DNA of 64,000 nt from Colivivens sp964452915 (lineage in GTDB: Bacteria; Bacteroidota; Bacteroidia; Bacteroidales; Bacteroidaceae), in assembly GCA_964452915.1 (NCBI GenBank), contig CAYVNW010000002.1:62001-126000 (forward strand). The letters run 5' to 3'. The position numbers and the translations under genes are program-made. Positions 26,875 to 34,732 of this stretch are shown here, piece by piece (positions within the stretch are counted from its first letter, which is position 1; each line of letters begins with the position of its first letter). The notes below the pieces were generated by a model. The model did not search any database, was not told the origin of the DNA, and saw only the letters and a program-made list of their open reading frames with translations.

Positions 26875-27786
26875 ATGGCTCTTATATTCGACATTAAGCG
26901 CTTTGCAATAAATGATGGTCCTGGAATAAGGACCACCATTTTTATTAAGGGTTGTCCGCTACGTTGTGTCTGGTGCCACAATCCTGAAGGGTTGGAGGAC
27001 CGTCCGCAGCGGATGTACACGAAAAAGAAGTGTATCGGTTGCCAAAGTTGCGTGGAAGTGTGCCCTAAAGGTGTGCTGCGTCTTACTCCCGATGGTATAA
27101 AGGCAGATGAGTCGAAATGCATAGTGTGCAAGAAATGTGCGGAAGTATGCCCGACTCTTGCCATGAAATTCGGAGGGGAAGAATGGAAGATGGACGACTT
27201 GATGAAGGTAGTGGAAAAAGAACGCAAGGTGATGGAGGACAGCGGCGGCGGTGTGACACTCTGTGGCGGAGAACCGTTGATGCATCCGCAATACGTGTTG
27301 GAATTGCTGAAGGAACTTGGCAGGCGCGGGTTCCATCGCACAGTAGACACCACACTCTTTGCCTCGCCCGCTACTGTCAAGGAGGTGGCTGAGAACTGTG
27401 AGTTGTTTTTGGTAGACTTGAAACTGATGGACTCTGCCAAGCACAAGTTCTACACCGGCGTACCCAATGAGGTGATACACTCCAACATACGTATGATAGC
27501 CGATATGGGATGTGACTTCTTCATCCGAATACCACTCATTGAGGGTGTAAACGCTGATGAGGAAAACATAGAGAGGTCAGCTCAGTTTCTCGCCTCATTA
27601 GACAAGTGGCAACGCAAGACAGTCAATCTGTTGCCATATCACGATATCGGGAAAGGTAAACACGAGAAGATCGGTACGACTTACAACCCTAATGGACTCG
27701 ATATGTCCACTCCTACTGAGGATGTGCAGAAACGTTGCATAGAGCAATTCGCTAAATATGGAATAACGGCTACAATCGGTGGATAA
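26875..27786 (+). CDS. Glycyl radical enzyme activase (radical SAM)
   Basis: 303 residues. Uses S-adenosylmethionine to install the glycyl radical in the partner enzyme upstream. The radical SAM cysteines are Cys27, Cys31 and Cys34 in KGCPLRCVWCHNPEG. Two ferredoxin-like clusters follow: Cys52/55/58/62 (CIGCQSCVEVCP) and Cys81/84/87/91 (CIVCKKCAEVCP), as in activases of dehydratase-type enzymes but not in PflA. The GGEP SAM-binding motif (TLCGGEPLM) is present. The next gene starts one base after its stop, so all three genes are likely one transcript. Confidence 0.93.
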   Translation: MALIFDIKRFAINDGPGIRTTIFIKGCPLRCVWCHNPEGLEDRPQRMYTKKKCIGCQSCVEVCPKGVLRLTPDGIKADESKCIVCKKCAEVCPTLAMKFGGEEWKMDDLMKVVEKERKVMEDSGGGVTLCGGEPLMHPQYVLELLKELGRRGFHRTVDTTLFASPATVKEVAENCELFLVDLKLMDSAKHKFYTGVPNEVIHSNIRMIADMGCDFFIRIPLIEGVNADEENIERSAQFLASLDKWQRKTVNLLPYHDIGKGKHEKIGTTYNPNGLDMSTPTEDVQKRCIEQFAKYGITATIGG

Positions 27787-27787
27787 T

Positions 27788-28588
27788 ATGGATAGCATCA
27801 TCCAACTTGAAGGACTCACCACAGGATATAAGGTGAAAGGGAAGGACAAGGTGGTCAGCCGTAATCTGAACGCCACATTGCACACTGGCACGATAACGTG
27901 TCTTATCGGTCCGAACGGAACAGGAAAATCAACGCTTTTGCGTACCGTCGCTTCTTTTCAACCATCGCTACAGGGACAGGTGTTGCTCAATGGAAAGGCT
28001 GTCACGCAATACAGCAATGAGGAACTCTCAAAACTGTTGAGCATCGTCTTAACTAACAACTCCCATATCAAGAACCTCACAACTTACGAGGTAGTCGGAT
28101 TGGGAAGGAGTCCTTATACGGGCTTTTGGGGCAAACTCGAGGCAAAGGACAGGCATATTGTGGAGCAATGTATCAAGATGGTGGGGATAGAGAACGTAGC
28201 ACAACAGGCTTTCCAAACATTAAGTGATGGCGAGCGGCAGAAAGCGATGATCGCTAAGGCGGTGGCGCAGGAAACTCCCATCATCCTGCTTGATGAACCG
28301 ACTGCGTTCCTGTACTATCCTAATAAGGTGGGAGTGATGCTGATGCTTCGCAGGTTCGCACACGATATGGGCAAGACCATCCTGCTCTCTATACACGACA
28401 TAGACCTCGCACTCCAAGTTGCCGACAATATATGGTTACTGGATGATAAAGGAACCTTGATTGAAGGCTCACCGGATAAGTTGTGCAACGATGGCACGAT
28501 CGAACGGGAGGTTGCGAGCGAGGACATACAGTTTGACAAAGAAAAACGCACATTCAGCATCCGTCTCGATCGGATAAATAAGGCATGA
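27788..28588 (+). CDS. ABC transporter ATPase, FecE/BtuD type, without permease genes nearby
   Basis: 266 residues from the ATG one base after the activase stop (an upstream GTG at 27779 is possible). Walker A GPNGTGKST at residues 41-49, signature LSDGERQ, Walker B LLDEP with Asp169 and Glu170. The closest pattern is the ATPase of iron-siderophore or cobalamin importers, which normally sits with a FecCD permease and a binding protein; none is present in the window. The D-loop reads AFLYYPNK, with Tyr176 where FecE-type proteins usually have Asp. It may pair with a permease encoded elsewhere, or carry a derived role. Confidence 0.88.
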   Translation: MDSIIQLEGLTTGYKVKGKDKVVSRNLNATLHTGTITCLIGPNGTGKSTLLRTVASFQPSLQGQVLLNGKAVTQYSNEELSKLLSIVLTNNSHIKNLTTYEVVGLGRSPYTGFWGKLEAKDRHIVEQCIKMVGIENVAQQAFQTLSDGERQKAMIAKAVAQETPIILLDEPTAFLYYPNKVGVMLMLRRFAHDMGKTILLSIHDIDLALQVADNIWLLDDKGTLIEGSPDKLCNDGTIEREVASEDIQFDKEKRTFSIRLDRINKA

Positions 28589-28642
28589 CATCACCGATGT
28601 CAGTGCCCACCACCGCCATGCTGCGCTGACTCGCATGACATC
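28586..28642. repeat. REP-like palindrome, copy 1 plus half-copy
   Basis: TGACATC-ACC-GATGTCA (28586-28602) followed by GTG. It starts with the TGA stop codon of the ATPase gene. A half-copy TGACATC recurs at 28636-28642. The same palindrome with loop TCC, also followed by GTG, lies at 54888-54904, 26 kb away and again behind a gene. Confidence 0.5.
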
Positions 28643-28801
28643 AGATATGCACACACCTCGGAGAGCATGCCATGCTACTCCTACACCTTATTATATATAT
28701 GGCCGTGCGGGACCTCCCACCCGTGGGATTTGCGTCGGTTTTGCACACATTGGGGGTATAATAAAAAATTAATAAGGAGATTGAAAAAATGCTTAATTAA
28801 T
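28643..28801. other. Non-coding gap before the fimbrial locus
   Basis: The gap between the ATPase and the fimbrillin gene has no plausible reading frame. It contains TCCCA-CCCG-TGGGA (28715-28728), a short hairpin followed by TTTGCG that could end transcription of the glycyl radical operon, and an AT-rich stretch before the fimbrillin promoter. Confidence 0.4.
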
Positions 28802-28833
28802 TTGGCAGTAATATAATTATTCCTTATATTTGC
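28802..28833 (+). promoter_or_regulatory. Promoter of the fimbrillin-like gene
   Basis: TTG (28802-28804), 20 nt, TATATTTGC (28825-28833). The ATG at 28902 follows after a leader of about 60 nt. No inverted repeats flank the promoter, so this is not an invertible switch of the kind seen for some Bacteroides fimbriae. Confidence 0.65.
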
Positions 28834-28901
28834 TGCTTGAACTATCCTTCTATGGATTAGACGCAAAAAAGAAACCATAAGAAAATACAAACATTAGGAC
28901 T

Positions 28902-30697
28902 ATGAAAAAAATTAATTTATTACTATGTGTGGCTGCCGCCCTCATGGGTGCAGGCTGCTCAAGCGATGACTTGCTTAGCATCGACGAGACTACCACGCAG
29001 ACCAGACGCCGATCAACTTCTCCACTTATGTGGGACAACCTAAGGACACACGTGCAGGTACAGGCGGAGACCTTACTACTACCGAGTTACAGACCACGGG
29101 CTTCGGAATATTTGTCAATGGTAATATGAATTCCACTAAGTATGCTAGCGAACTGTATGGACCATACACAGGTAAATATTCAGAGATCAGCAATTCCGGA
29201 GGCTCTGGCGAATGTAACGTCTTGGAAAACATACCAGTGAAATATGCAGATTCCAAATGGGGAATTTACGGTAGTGGTACAGGCGCAACAACAGATGCCC
29301 AAACCCTTTATTGGCCTAACCCGTCGAAGAAATATGACGGCACGGTAGTTCCACAATACCTCTCTTTCTTTGCATACGCACCATACGTAGTAAAGCCATC
29401 GACAGAGGAAACATACGGCATAATGAGGATTGGCCATGCCGGGGCACTGGCTTACGGTAGCGAAGCTTCTCTAACAGGAACCTTAAAGGCCGCTGTACAG
29501 GCTATTTCTTATAAAAGTCAGGACCCTGTGATCCACTATACCACAGTGCCAGGTTCCGATGGCAAGGTTGTTGACCTTCTTTGGGGAACCTCCGGTAGTA
29601 ATGGAGAGACTTACGATGGTACTGCACAGAACGGTTCTACAGTCAATGGCAAGGGTTTAGCTGGTACTAATTCTGATAATGTAACGGGAGCAGCCAATGT
29701 CAATATGGACCTTCAGAAGATGAAGTCTGCCGGTACTGTCGCATTCAACTTTAAGCATGCTTTGGCTAAGATTGGTGGCATCAACGGTGTAAAGGCAGCT
29801 GTTACAGGTGGCGAGACTGACGTGTATATCAATTGGGTGGCTATCGAGCTGACTGGCAAAAACTCCTCCGACGAAACTGTGGACTTCCCAACAGAGGGTT
29901 ACTTTAACCTCGTGACAGGAAAATGGGCAACGGAAGCTACCACAGGAACCAAGCCAATTGTATATACCATCGGAATATCTGGATTATATCAAGAAGAGAC
30001 GACAACAACACCACCAGCCCACTATTGGGTAAATGACCCAAGTTCTGGCTGGATATGGGTTGATAGCAATGGTGACGATACAACTCCTGAAACATATGGC
30101 CTAGACAACGCTAACGCTATTAATTATTTACAGTATCGTTATAACTTGGGCGCTAATAATGGTCTAAACGATTTAACCGGTGAACAAAAGACAGAGGTTC
30201 AGGCAATACAGAAGAAAGGGCATTTCTTTGGCACAAAAGGTAACGGTGTGATTTCAAATGCTCTGACATCTGAATTGCAGAATGTAGTTGTGAATTATAC
30301 TGAAACGGAAACCAATCAATATTATTATTGTGAAGAAAACGGTTATTATGAAGATGGAACCGAAGACGCAACTGGTACAGAACATAAAAAGCCAAGCGCT
30401 ACTGATACCTATCCATCAACAACCGTTTCTTATTCTTCCGAGCCAGCTTATATCATCCCAAGTGCTTCCTTAAACAAAGGCGCACAGGCAAAGGTGATTG
30501 TCAACTACAAACAGGGTGGAGGTAACGTTACCCAAACTGCGACTGTCGACCTTCCTGAACTCGGAGCAAACAAGAGCTATGAGCTGGACATTTGGATCGG
30601 CACGCAAAGCATTAATGTTACTGCTGCGGTTGAAAACTGGGACGATATCACAGCCACTAAGCAGAATGTCTATGTCGAGCCGAATAATGGCGAATAA
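28902..30697 (+). pseudogene. Fimbrillin-like lipoprotein, frameshifted by a 5-bp duplication
   Basis: The gene starts with a lipoprotein signal (MKKINLLLCVAAALMGAGC, lipobox GAGC, Cys20), continues in that frame to about 29000, and then the homologous reading lies in another frame up to 30697. The two parts meet at a direct tandem repeat CAGAC-CAGAC (28998-29007). Removing one copy restores one frame that reads DETTTQTPINFSTYVGQPK across the join, giving a product of about 597 residues. The body (FNFKHALAKIGG, a C-terminal ELDIWIGTQSINVTAAVENWDD) fits the Mfa-like/fimbrillin A family of fimbrial subunits, exported as lipoproteins before assembly. As written, translation ends at 29129 after 75 residues. 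It may be inactivated, phase-variable by repeat slippage, or an assembly error. Confidence 0.82.
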
Positions 30698-30738
30698 TAC
30701 ATTCCGTCGGTCATCTGATTAGCTGAAAGACATATCAG

Positions 30739-30770
30739 AGGGTATCTTTCGCATTGCGGAGGATACCCTT
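30739..30770 (+). terminator. Terminator after the fimbrillin-like gene
   Basis: AGGGTATC (30739-30746) pairs with GATACCCT (30762-30769), loop 15 nt, followed by a short T-run. It separates the fimbrillin transcript from the promoter at 30846. Confidence 0.6.
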
Positions 30771-30845
30771 TCCGTTAGTCGCTCGTCTGTTTGCGTCATC
30801 TTTAGCCGGGGCATGCCGCAACTCAACAAAAACAAGTGAGATGTT

Positions 30846-30876
30846 TTGTATTGTCCCCACTTTGCACTATCTTTGC
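30846..30876 (+). promoter_or_regulatory. Promoter of the DUF4160-DUF2442 pair
   Basis: TTG (30846-30848), 19 nt, TATCTTTGC (30868-30876), 17 nt before the ATG at 30894. No other promoter is evident before 33.6 kb, so it may also serve the DUF5119 and chimeric genes. Confidence 0.7.
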
Positions 30877-30893
30877 AGGAAAACGTAATCATT

Positions 30894-31157
30894 ATGCCGG
30901 AAATAAGCAGATTCTTAGGTATCATCATAGCGATGTTTGGCAATGACCATAGCCCACCACATTTCCATGTCCGTTATGGCGATTATGAAGCCATCATAAC
31001 GATTGAGGATGGAATAGTGAAAGGCGAATTGCCGAGCAAAGTGCTCAAGATTGTCTTCAAGTGGATGGACATTCACAAAGAAGAACTGATGGAAAACTGG
31101 AAGCGGCTTGAAGAAGGAAAAGAGATAAAGAAGATTAATCCCCTTGAACAACAATAA
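30894..31157 (+). CDS. DUF4160 family protein
   Basis: 87 residues from the ATG at 30894; an in-frame ATG at 30846 lies in the promoter and is excluded. The core reads FLGIIIAMFGNDHSPPHFHVRYGDYEAIITI, split here for length into HSPPHFHVRYG plus flanks, the hallmark of DUF4160. Biochemical function is unknown. The family commonly occurs directly before a DUF2442 gene, and this two-gene arrangement with its own promoter looks like a type II toxin-antitoxin module; which partner would be toxic cannot be said. Confidence 0.88.
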   Translation: MPEISRFLGIIIAMFGNDHSPPHFHVRYGDYEAIITIEDGIVKGELPSKVLKIVFKWMDIHKEELMENWKRLEEGKEIKKINPLEQQ

Positions 31158-31158
31158 A

Positions 31159-31413
31159 ATGGAACAGTTAAATCTTATACGTGTCGTAGATGTCACATAC
31201 GTCAGGGATTATATTCTTGACTTGAAATTCAGTAATGGCGAGACAAGACGGATTGATTTCCTGCCACTGCTGAAGACAAAGAAAGAACAGGAGTTGAAGG
31301 ACAAGCTTCAGTTTATTCAATTCGGACTTACTCACTGGACCTTGGAATGGAGCAACGGAGTGGATTTCGCCCCTGAGTATCTATCCCGGCAAGGTGAGAA
31401 GTTGTTAGCATGA
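31159..31413 (+). CDS. DUF2442 family protein
   Basis: 84 residues from the ATG one base after the previous stop (an in-frame TTG at 31144 is less likely). The pattern V-x-Y-V-x-D-Y-x-L-x-L-x-F-x-N-G-E, then FIQFGLTHWTLEWSNGVDFAPEYL, is that of DUF2442 proteins. It is presumed to interact with the DUF4160 partner; no experimental function is known to me. The following DUF5119 gene begins 10 nt downstream. Confidence 0.87.
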   Translation: MEQLNLIRVVDVTYVRDYILDLKFSNGETRRIDFLPLLKTKKEQELKDKLQFIQFGLTHWTLEWSNGVDFAPEYLSRQGEKLLA

Positions 31414-31423
31414 ATTAAGACAA

Positions 31424-32551
31424 TTGCGACACCATCAAACCATAATACGCACGTTATACACCGCACTCCTCAGCGTGGTGCTGATGCTTGTGGCCTGCGG
31501 ACCGGACGAGTTCCTCGACCGTCGGGAGCTGTACGCCACCGAAGCACGCGTGCCTAAGGTGCGGTTGGACGTAGACTGGATGTCGCGAGTCGGCAAGAAG
31601 CCGACGGGAATGACCGTGATGATGCGTGGCACGGACGGTACGGGCGGCATGAACACATCGACCAACGAAGTCGACAGCATGGTGCTGCGACTCGATGCCA
31701 ACTCCTACCGCACCCTCGTGTACAACCTCAGTCCGGACGAGTTCGGCTCCATGGACTTCCACGACGAGAACGACTTCGACAGCATACACGTCACACTCAC
31801 ACCCATACAGATGCGGTCGGCCGACGGATGGGACCGCGACTACGTGTACGCACGTGAGCCGGAAGACATCGCCGTGGCACTCGACACGATAACCATAACC
31901 CGTGAGATGGTGGACGAGTACTCGGCAATAGTGCGGCAGCGGTTTGCCAACGGAATGAAGGGCGACAAAGTAGACACCACGCTCTACGTGTTCCGTGAGA
32001 CACCAGTACCCATCATCACCACGCTGAACGTGATAGTACGCGTACTGGGAATACAGAACGCCATGTCCGTAGAAGGCAACATAACCGACATGGCAGACGG
32101 TGTGTATCTGTCCGCCGGACACTCCACGCCGACCACATGCACCCACCAGCTCAGCAGCTGGAACATGTACACCGACAGCACGGGAAGCCGCAACGGATAT
32201 ATCACCACATCGATACGCACTTTCGGACTGCCCCACGGCACGGAGAATGTGGTTGGGCGCGACAGCACCCTCAACTACCTCAACCTGTACTTCAAGTTGC
32301 GTGACGACTCCACGATAGTGCAGTACCACTACGCAGTGGGCGACCTCTTCAAATACGGTATCGAGCGGAACGGCGTACACGAGTACACCACGCGCGTGAC
32401 CCTCGAACTCGACCTGATCATCGATGCAGACACACATCCCGACGTGCCGGACATACCGCCCGACCTGCCCGACGTGGAAGACAGGACCAAGACCGGATTC
32501 GACGCCACAGTGGAAGACTGGGACGAACAGAGCAAGGATGTCTACCTGTAG
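31424..32551 (+). CDS. DUF5119 lipoprotein of the fimbrial locus, TTG start
   Basis: 375 residues. Lipoprotein signal TLYTALLSVVLMLVACG (Cys25). DUF5119 proteins are encoded beside Mfa-like fimbrillins in Bacteroidales and probably serve as fimbrial accessory or anchoring subunits. The end GFDATVEDWDEQSKDVYL resembles the C-terminal strand region of fimbrillins. The only start that keeps the signal peptide is TTG at 31424; no in-frame ATG exists between the upstream stop (31406) and the signal. Initiation may thus be weak, or the ATG has been lost. The gene is much richer in G and C than the fimbrillin gene upstream. Confidence 0.82.
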   Translation: MRHHQTIIRTLYTALLSVVLMLVACGPDEFLDRRELYATEARVPKVRLDVDWMSRVGKKPTGMTVMMRGTDGTGGMNTSTNEVDSMVLRLDANSYRTLVYNLSPDEFGSMDFHDENDFDSIHVTLTPIQMRSADGWDRDYVYAREPEDIAVALDTITITREMVDEYSAIVRQRFANGMKGDKVDTTLYVFRETPVPIITTLNVIVRVLGIQNAMSVEGNITDMADGVYLSAGHSTPTTCTHQLSSWNMYTDSTGSRNGYITTSIRTFGLPHGTENVVGRDSTLNYLNLYFKLRDDSTIVQYHYAVGDLFKYGIERNGVHEYTTRVTLELDLIIDADTHPDVPDIPPDLPDVEDRTKTGFDATVEDWDEQSKDVYL

Positions 32552-32613
32552 GCGGCACCGATACGAAAGAAGTGACACTTACTTAAAAACTTAACGAAGA
32601 AGAAAGAGAAACT

Positions 32614-33591
32614 ATGCGACATACGCTCGCCATATTACTGACAACCCTGTTGTCCTGTGCCACGGCATGGGGACAGCCGGTGCTGTCGCTCCCCCCGTAC
32701 ATAAAAGTCATCGGAGAGAACGACACACTGCCCGCGGTCAGCGACGACGAGCTGTTCGACAACGGCATAGCGGTATACTTCAAGGTCAACAGCACGCGCT
32801 TCGCCTCGACCGACAAAGGATTCCTGCAATTGCGCCACGACCTCACCCATATACCTGATGGATACAAGTTCTGCCAGCTCATAGTACTCAGGGGCAGTGC
32901 ATCGCCGGAGGGACCGGCCGACAACAACCGACGGCTGGCTCACCAACGCGCACGCGCTCTCACCGACTCACTGCGCAAGTACGTCACCCTACCCGAAAGC
33001 ACCATCGTAGAACGCTTCATCAACGAAGACTATGCCGGACTGCAACGTCTGATGGTGGCATCCGACGAGCCATACAGAGACGACGTGCTGAATGCACTCG
33101 ACCTGTCGCAGATAGTGTTCACCGGAAAGACTGCTTCCGATGACATAACAGTCACTTTGGCGCGCGTCTACATACATCAAATCCACAAACACGGCACATA
33201 CTACTTGACAACACAAAGTTGGGAATTAACTACTGACACTACGTATTACCCTAATGGACGGGCCAAAGACATAACAATAAACTCAACAACAACAGCCGTT
33301 GACCTCACCGACACCGATCTTGGCCCACTCATGCTGTTGCCACAAAAAGTAGATGCGGCAAGCATAACAGCAGGAACGCAAACTGTGCCCGATAAAACCG
33401 TCACCGGCGCATACCTTGAAATAAACGGACAAATAAAGTCGGGAGACACCTGGATACTTGGCTCATCAGGACACAATGCTTCAATCTACTATCCACTCGC
33501 AGTCGATTGGGAGCCAGGCAAGAAATACATCTACAACTTAATATTCGGACAAGCGACCAAAGCCGCGGCAAGCGTCAGCGACTGGAAATAA
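32614..33591 (+). CDS. Chimeric fimbrial protein: OmpA-like module fused to fimbrillin C-terminus
   Basis: 325 residues with a signal peptide (cut near TAWGQ, residue 21). Residues about 50-160 (FKVNSTRFAS, LIVLRGSASPEGP, NNRRLAHQRARALTDSLR, FINEDYAGLQRLMVASDEPYRDDVLN) are an OmpA-like module of the type found in Bacteroidales fimbrial-locus DUF3868 proteins, which normally continue beyond it. From about residue 165 (nt 33105) the sequence turns into a fimbrillin: VTLARVYIHQIHKHGTYYL, then LMLLPQKVD, a YYPLAVDWEPGKKYIYNL core and a final VSDW. G+C also drops at the join (31 of 60 bases at 33001-33060, 24 of 60 at 33181-33240). This suggests recombination or a deletion joining two neighbouring fimbrial genes; the frame is intact, so the hybrid may be made. 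Confidence 0.78.
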   Translation: MRHTLAILLTTLLSCATAWGQPVLSLPPYIKVIGENDTLPAVSDDELFDNGIAVYFKVNSTRFASTDKGFLQLRHDLTHIPDGYKFCQLIVLRGSASPEGPADNNRRLAHQRARALTDSLRKYVTLPESTIVERFINEDYAGLQRLMVASDEPYRDDVLNALDLSQIVFTGKTASDDITVTLARVYIHQIHKHGTYYLTTQSWELTTDTTYYPNGRAKDITINSTTTAVDLTDTDLGPLMLLPQKVDAASITAGTQTVPDKTVTGAYLEINGQIKSGDTWILGSSGHNASIYYPLAVDWEPGKKYIYNLIFGQATKAAASVSDWK

Positions 33592-33642
33592 GGCCTGTGC
33601 GGCAAAACCGGACATAACCACCTACAGGGAATGTCAGGCAGA

Positions 33643-33699
33643 ACTAAGAATACCAAGCAGCCGATGGGAAGCGCACCACCGCTGCTTGGTATTCTTAGT
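33643..33699. repeat. Perfect 19-bp inverted repeat
   Basis: ACTAAGAATACCAAGCAGC (33643-33661) and its exact complement (33681-33699) flank a 19-nt loop. It lies between two convergent genes and may terminate both, but the stem is longer than the other terminators here and no clear T-run follows on the plus strand. A remnant of a small mobile element is an alternative. Confidence 0.6.
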
Positions 33700-33715
33700 A
33701 AACGCCGATTTGGGT

Positions 33716-34714
33716 TTAGTATCTGAACGAACTGCCACCCATGAACTCGCGCAGTAGCGACGTAGGCGGAGTCAGTCCCGTGTCTTCTATAGGAGAGAAC
33801 ATAAGGAGCAACTTGCGCAAGCGGTCAGAAACCTCGTACTCAGGCTGGTCGGGTGATATTTCCGCCAATATAGGCAGCACCCTGTTGCGCAGTACCGCCA
33901 TCTCATAGAATGCGGCACTGTTGAATTCCACGTCGGCATTCTTTTGGAACGGAAACACCCACTTGTCCTCACCACGGCGCACGCTTGGCCAGCGGTCGAT
34001 AGTCGATTGCGGAGTCGCACCACGATAACGGTAGTCACGCAATATGCGGCGTATCAGGCGGCAATCGGTCAGGCTGATGGACTTCTCCTTATTAATCATT
34101 ATAGGAGCGAGTACCGACGCATAGATCTTGAACTTATACTTGTCGGGCACCAGCGAGGTCAGTTCCGGATTCAGTCCGTGAATACCCTCGAATATAAGAA
34201 TCATATCGTCCTCAAGATGCAGGCGTATGCCGCTCTTCTGGCTTTGACCCGTCTGGAAGTTATAGTGAGGCAGCTCGATCTCCTCGCCTCGCAGCAGTTG
34301 CTCCGTGTGCCGCTGCAGCAGTTCCAGGTCGAGTGCGTAGAGCGACTCATAGTCGTAGTCGCCCGTTTCGTCTCTTGGAGTCCGTGCACGGTCGACGAAG
34401 TAATCATCCAATGATATTGGGTACGGCTTCAGGTGGTTGGCCATAAGGTGTAGCGTCAGCCGTTTGCTGAAAGTAGTCTTTCCGCTCGATGACGGACCCG
34501 AGATGAGGACCAACCGTTTGTCGGGCGACGACACGATCGACGTAGCTATATTATTAATATGGTGGTCCATCACGATTTCCGTCATATTAATGACGTCTTT
34601 AGAATGTCCGTTGGCAATGGCAAGGTTCAAATCTTTCACACATGAGAGCTGAACAAACTCAATTTCATGGTTTTTTTTGTTTTGAACTTGCAAAATTATC
34701 TCGTCTTGTTTCAT
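33716..34714 (-). CDS. Uridine kinase-like nucleoside kinase, short form
   Basis: 332 residues from the ATG at 34714; the in-frame TTG at 34759 overlaps a -7 box and is rejected. P-loop GPSSSGKTTF near residue 75, followed by SLDDYFVDRARTPRD and EGIHGLNPEL, fits the phosphoribulokinase/uridine kinase family. In many Bacteroidales the related protein is about 550 residues, with TGS and threonyl-tRNA-synthetase-like domains before the kinase. Here only some 65 residues precede the P-loop, so those domains are missing. Substrate is probably a pyrimidine nucleoside, unproven. Confidence 0.85.
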   Translation of the reverse strand: MKQDEIILQVQNKKNHEIEFVQLSCVKDLNLAIANGHSKDVINMTEIVMDHHINNIATSIVSSPDKRLVLISGPSSSGKTTFSKRLTLHLMANHLKPYPISLDDYFVDRARTPRDETGDYDYESLYALDLELLQRHTEQLLRGEEIELPHYNFQTGQSQKSGIRLHLEDDMILIFEGIHGLNPELTSLVPDKYKFKIYASVLAPIMINKEKSISLTDCRLIRRILRDYRYRGATPQSTIDRWPSVRRGEDKWVFPFQKNADVEFNSAAFYEMAVLRNRVLPILAEISPDQPEYEVSDRLRKLLLMFSPIEDTGLTPPTSLLREFMGGSSFRY

Positions 34715-34732
34715 GAACTTAATAAGTTTTAT

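Noticed and set aside
28990..29010. Programmed ribosomal frameshift in the fimbrillin gene
   Set aside because: No slippery heptamer or downstream pseudoknot is apparent, whereas a 5-bp tandem duplication explains the frame change exactly.
28902..29129. Separate 75-residue lipoprotein gene
   Set aside because: Only its first 33 codons make sense (signal peptide plus start of the mature fimbrillin); the rest is out-of-frame sequence after the CAGAC duplication.
31454..32578. Long open frame (374 codons) on the minus strand opposite the DUF5119 gene
   Set aside because: It is an antisense shadow caused by the GC-rich codon use of the plus-strand gene; no recognisable domain, odd His/Val-rich composition and no promoter.
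28600..33716. Prophage or integrative element covering the fimbrial region
   Set aside because: No integrase, transposase, relaxase, phage structural gene, tRNA target or flanking direct repeat was found.
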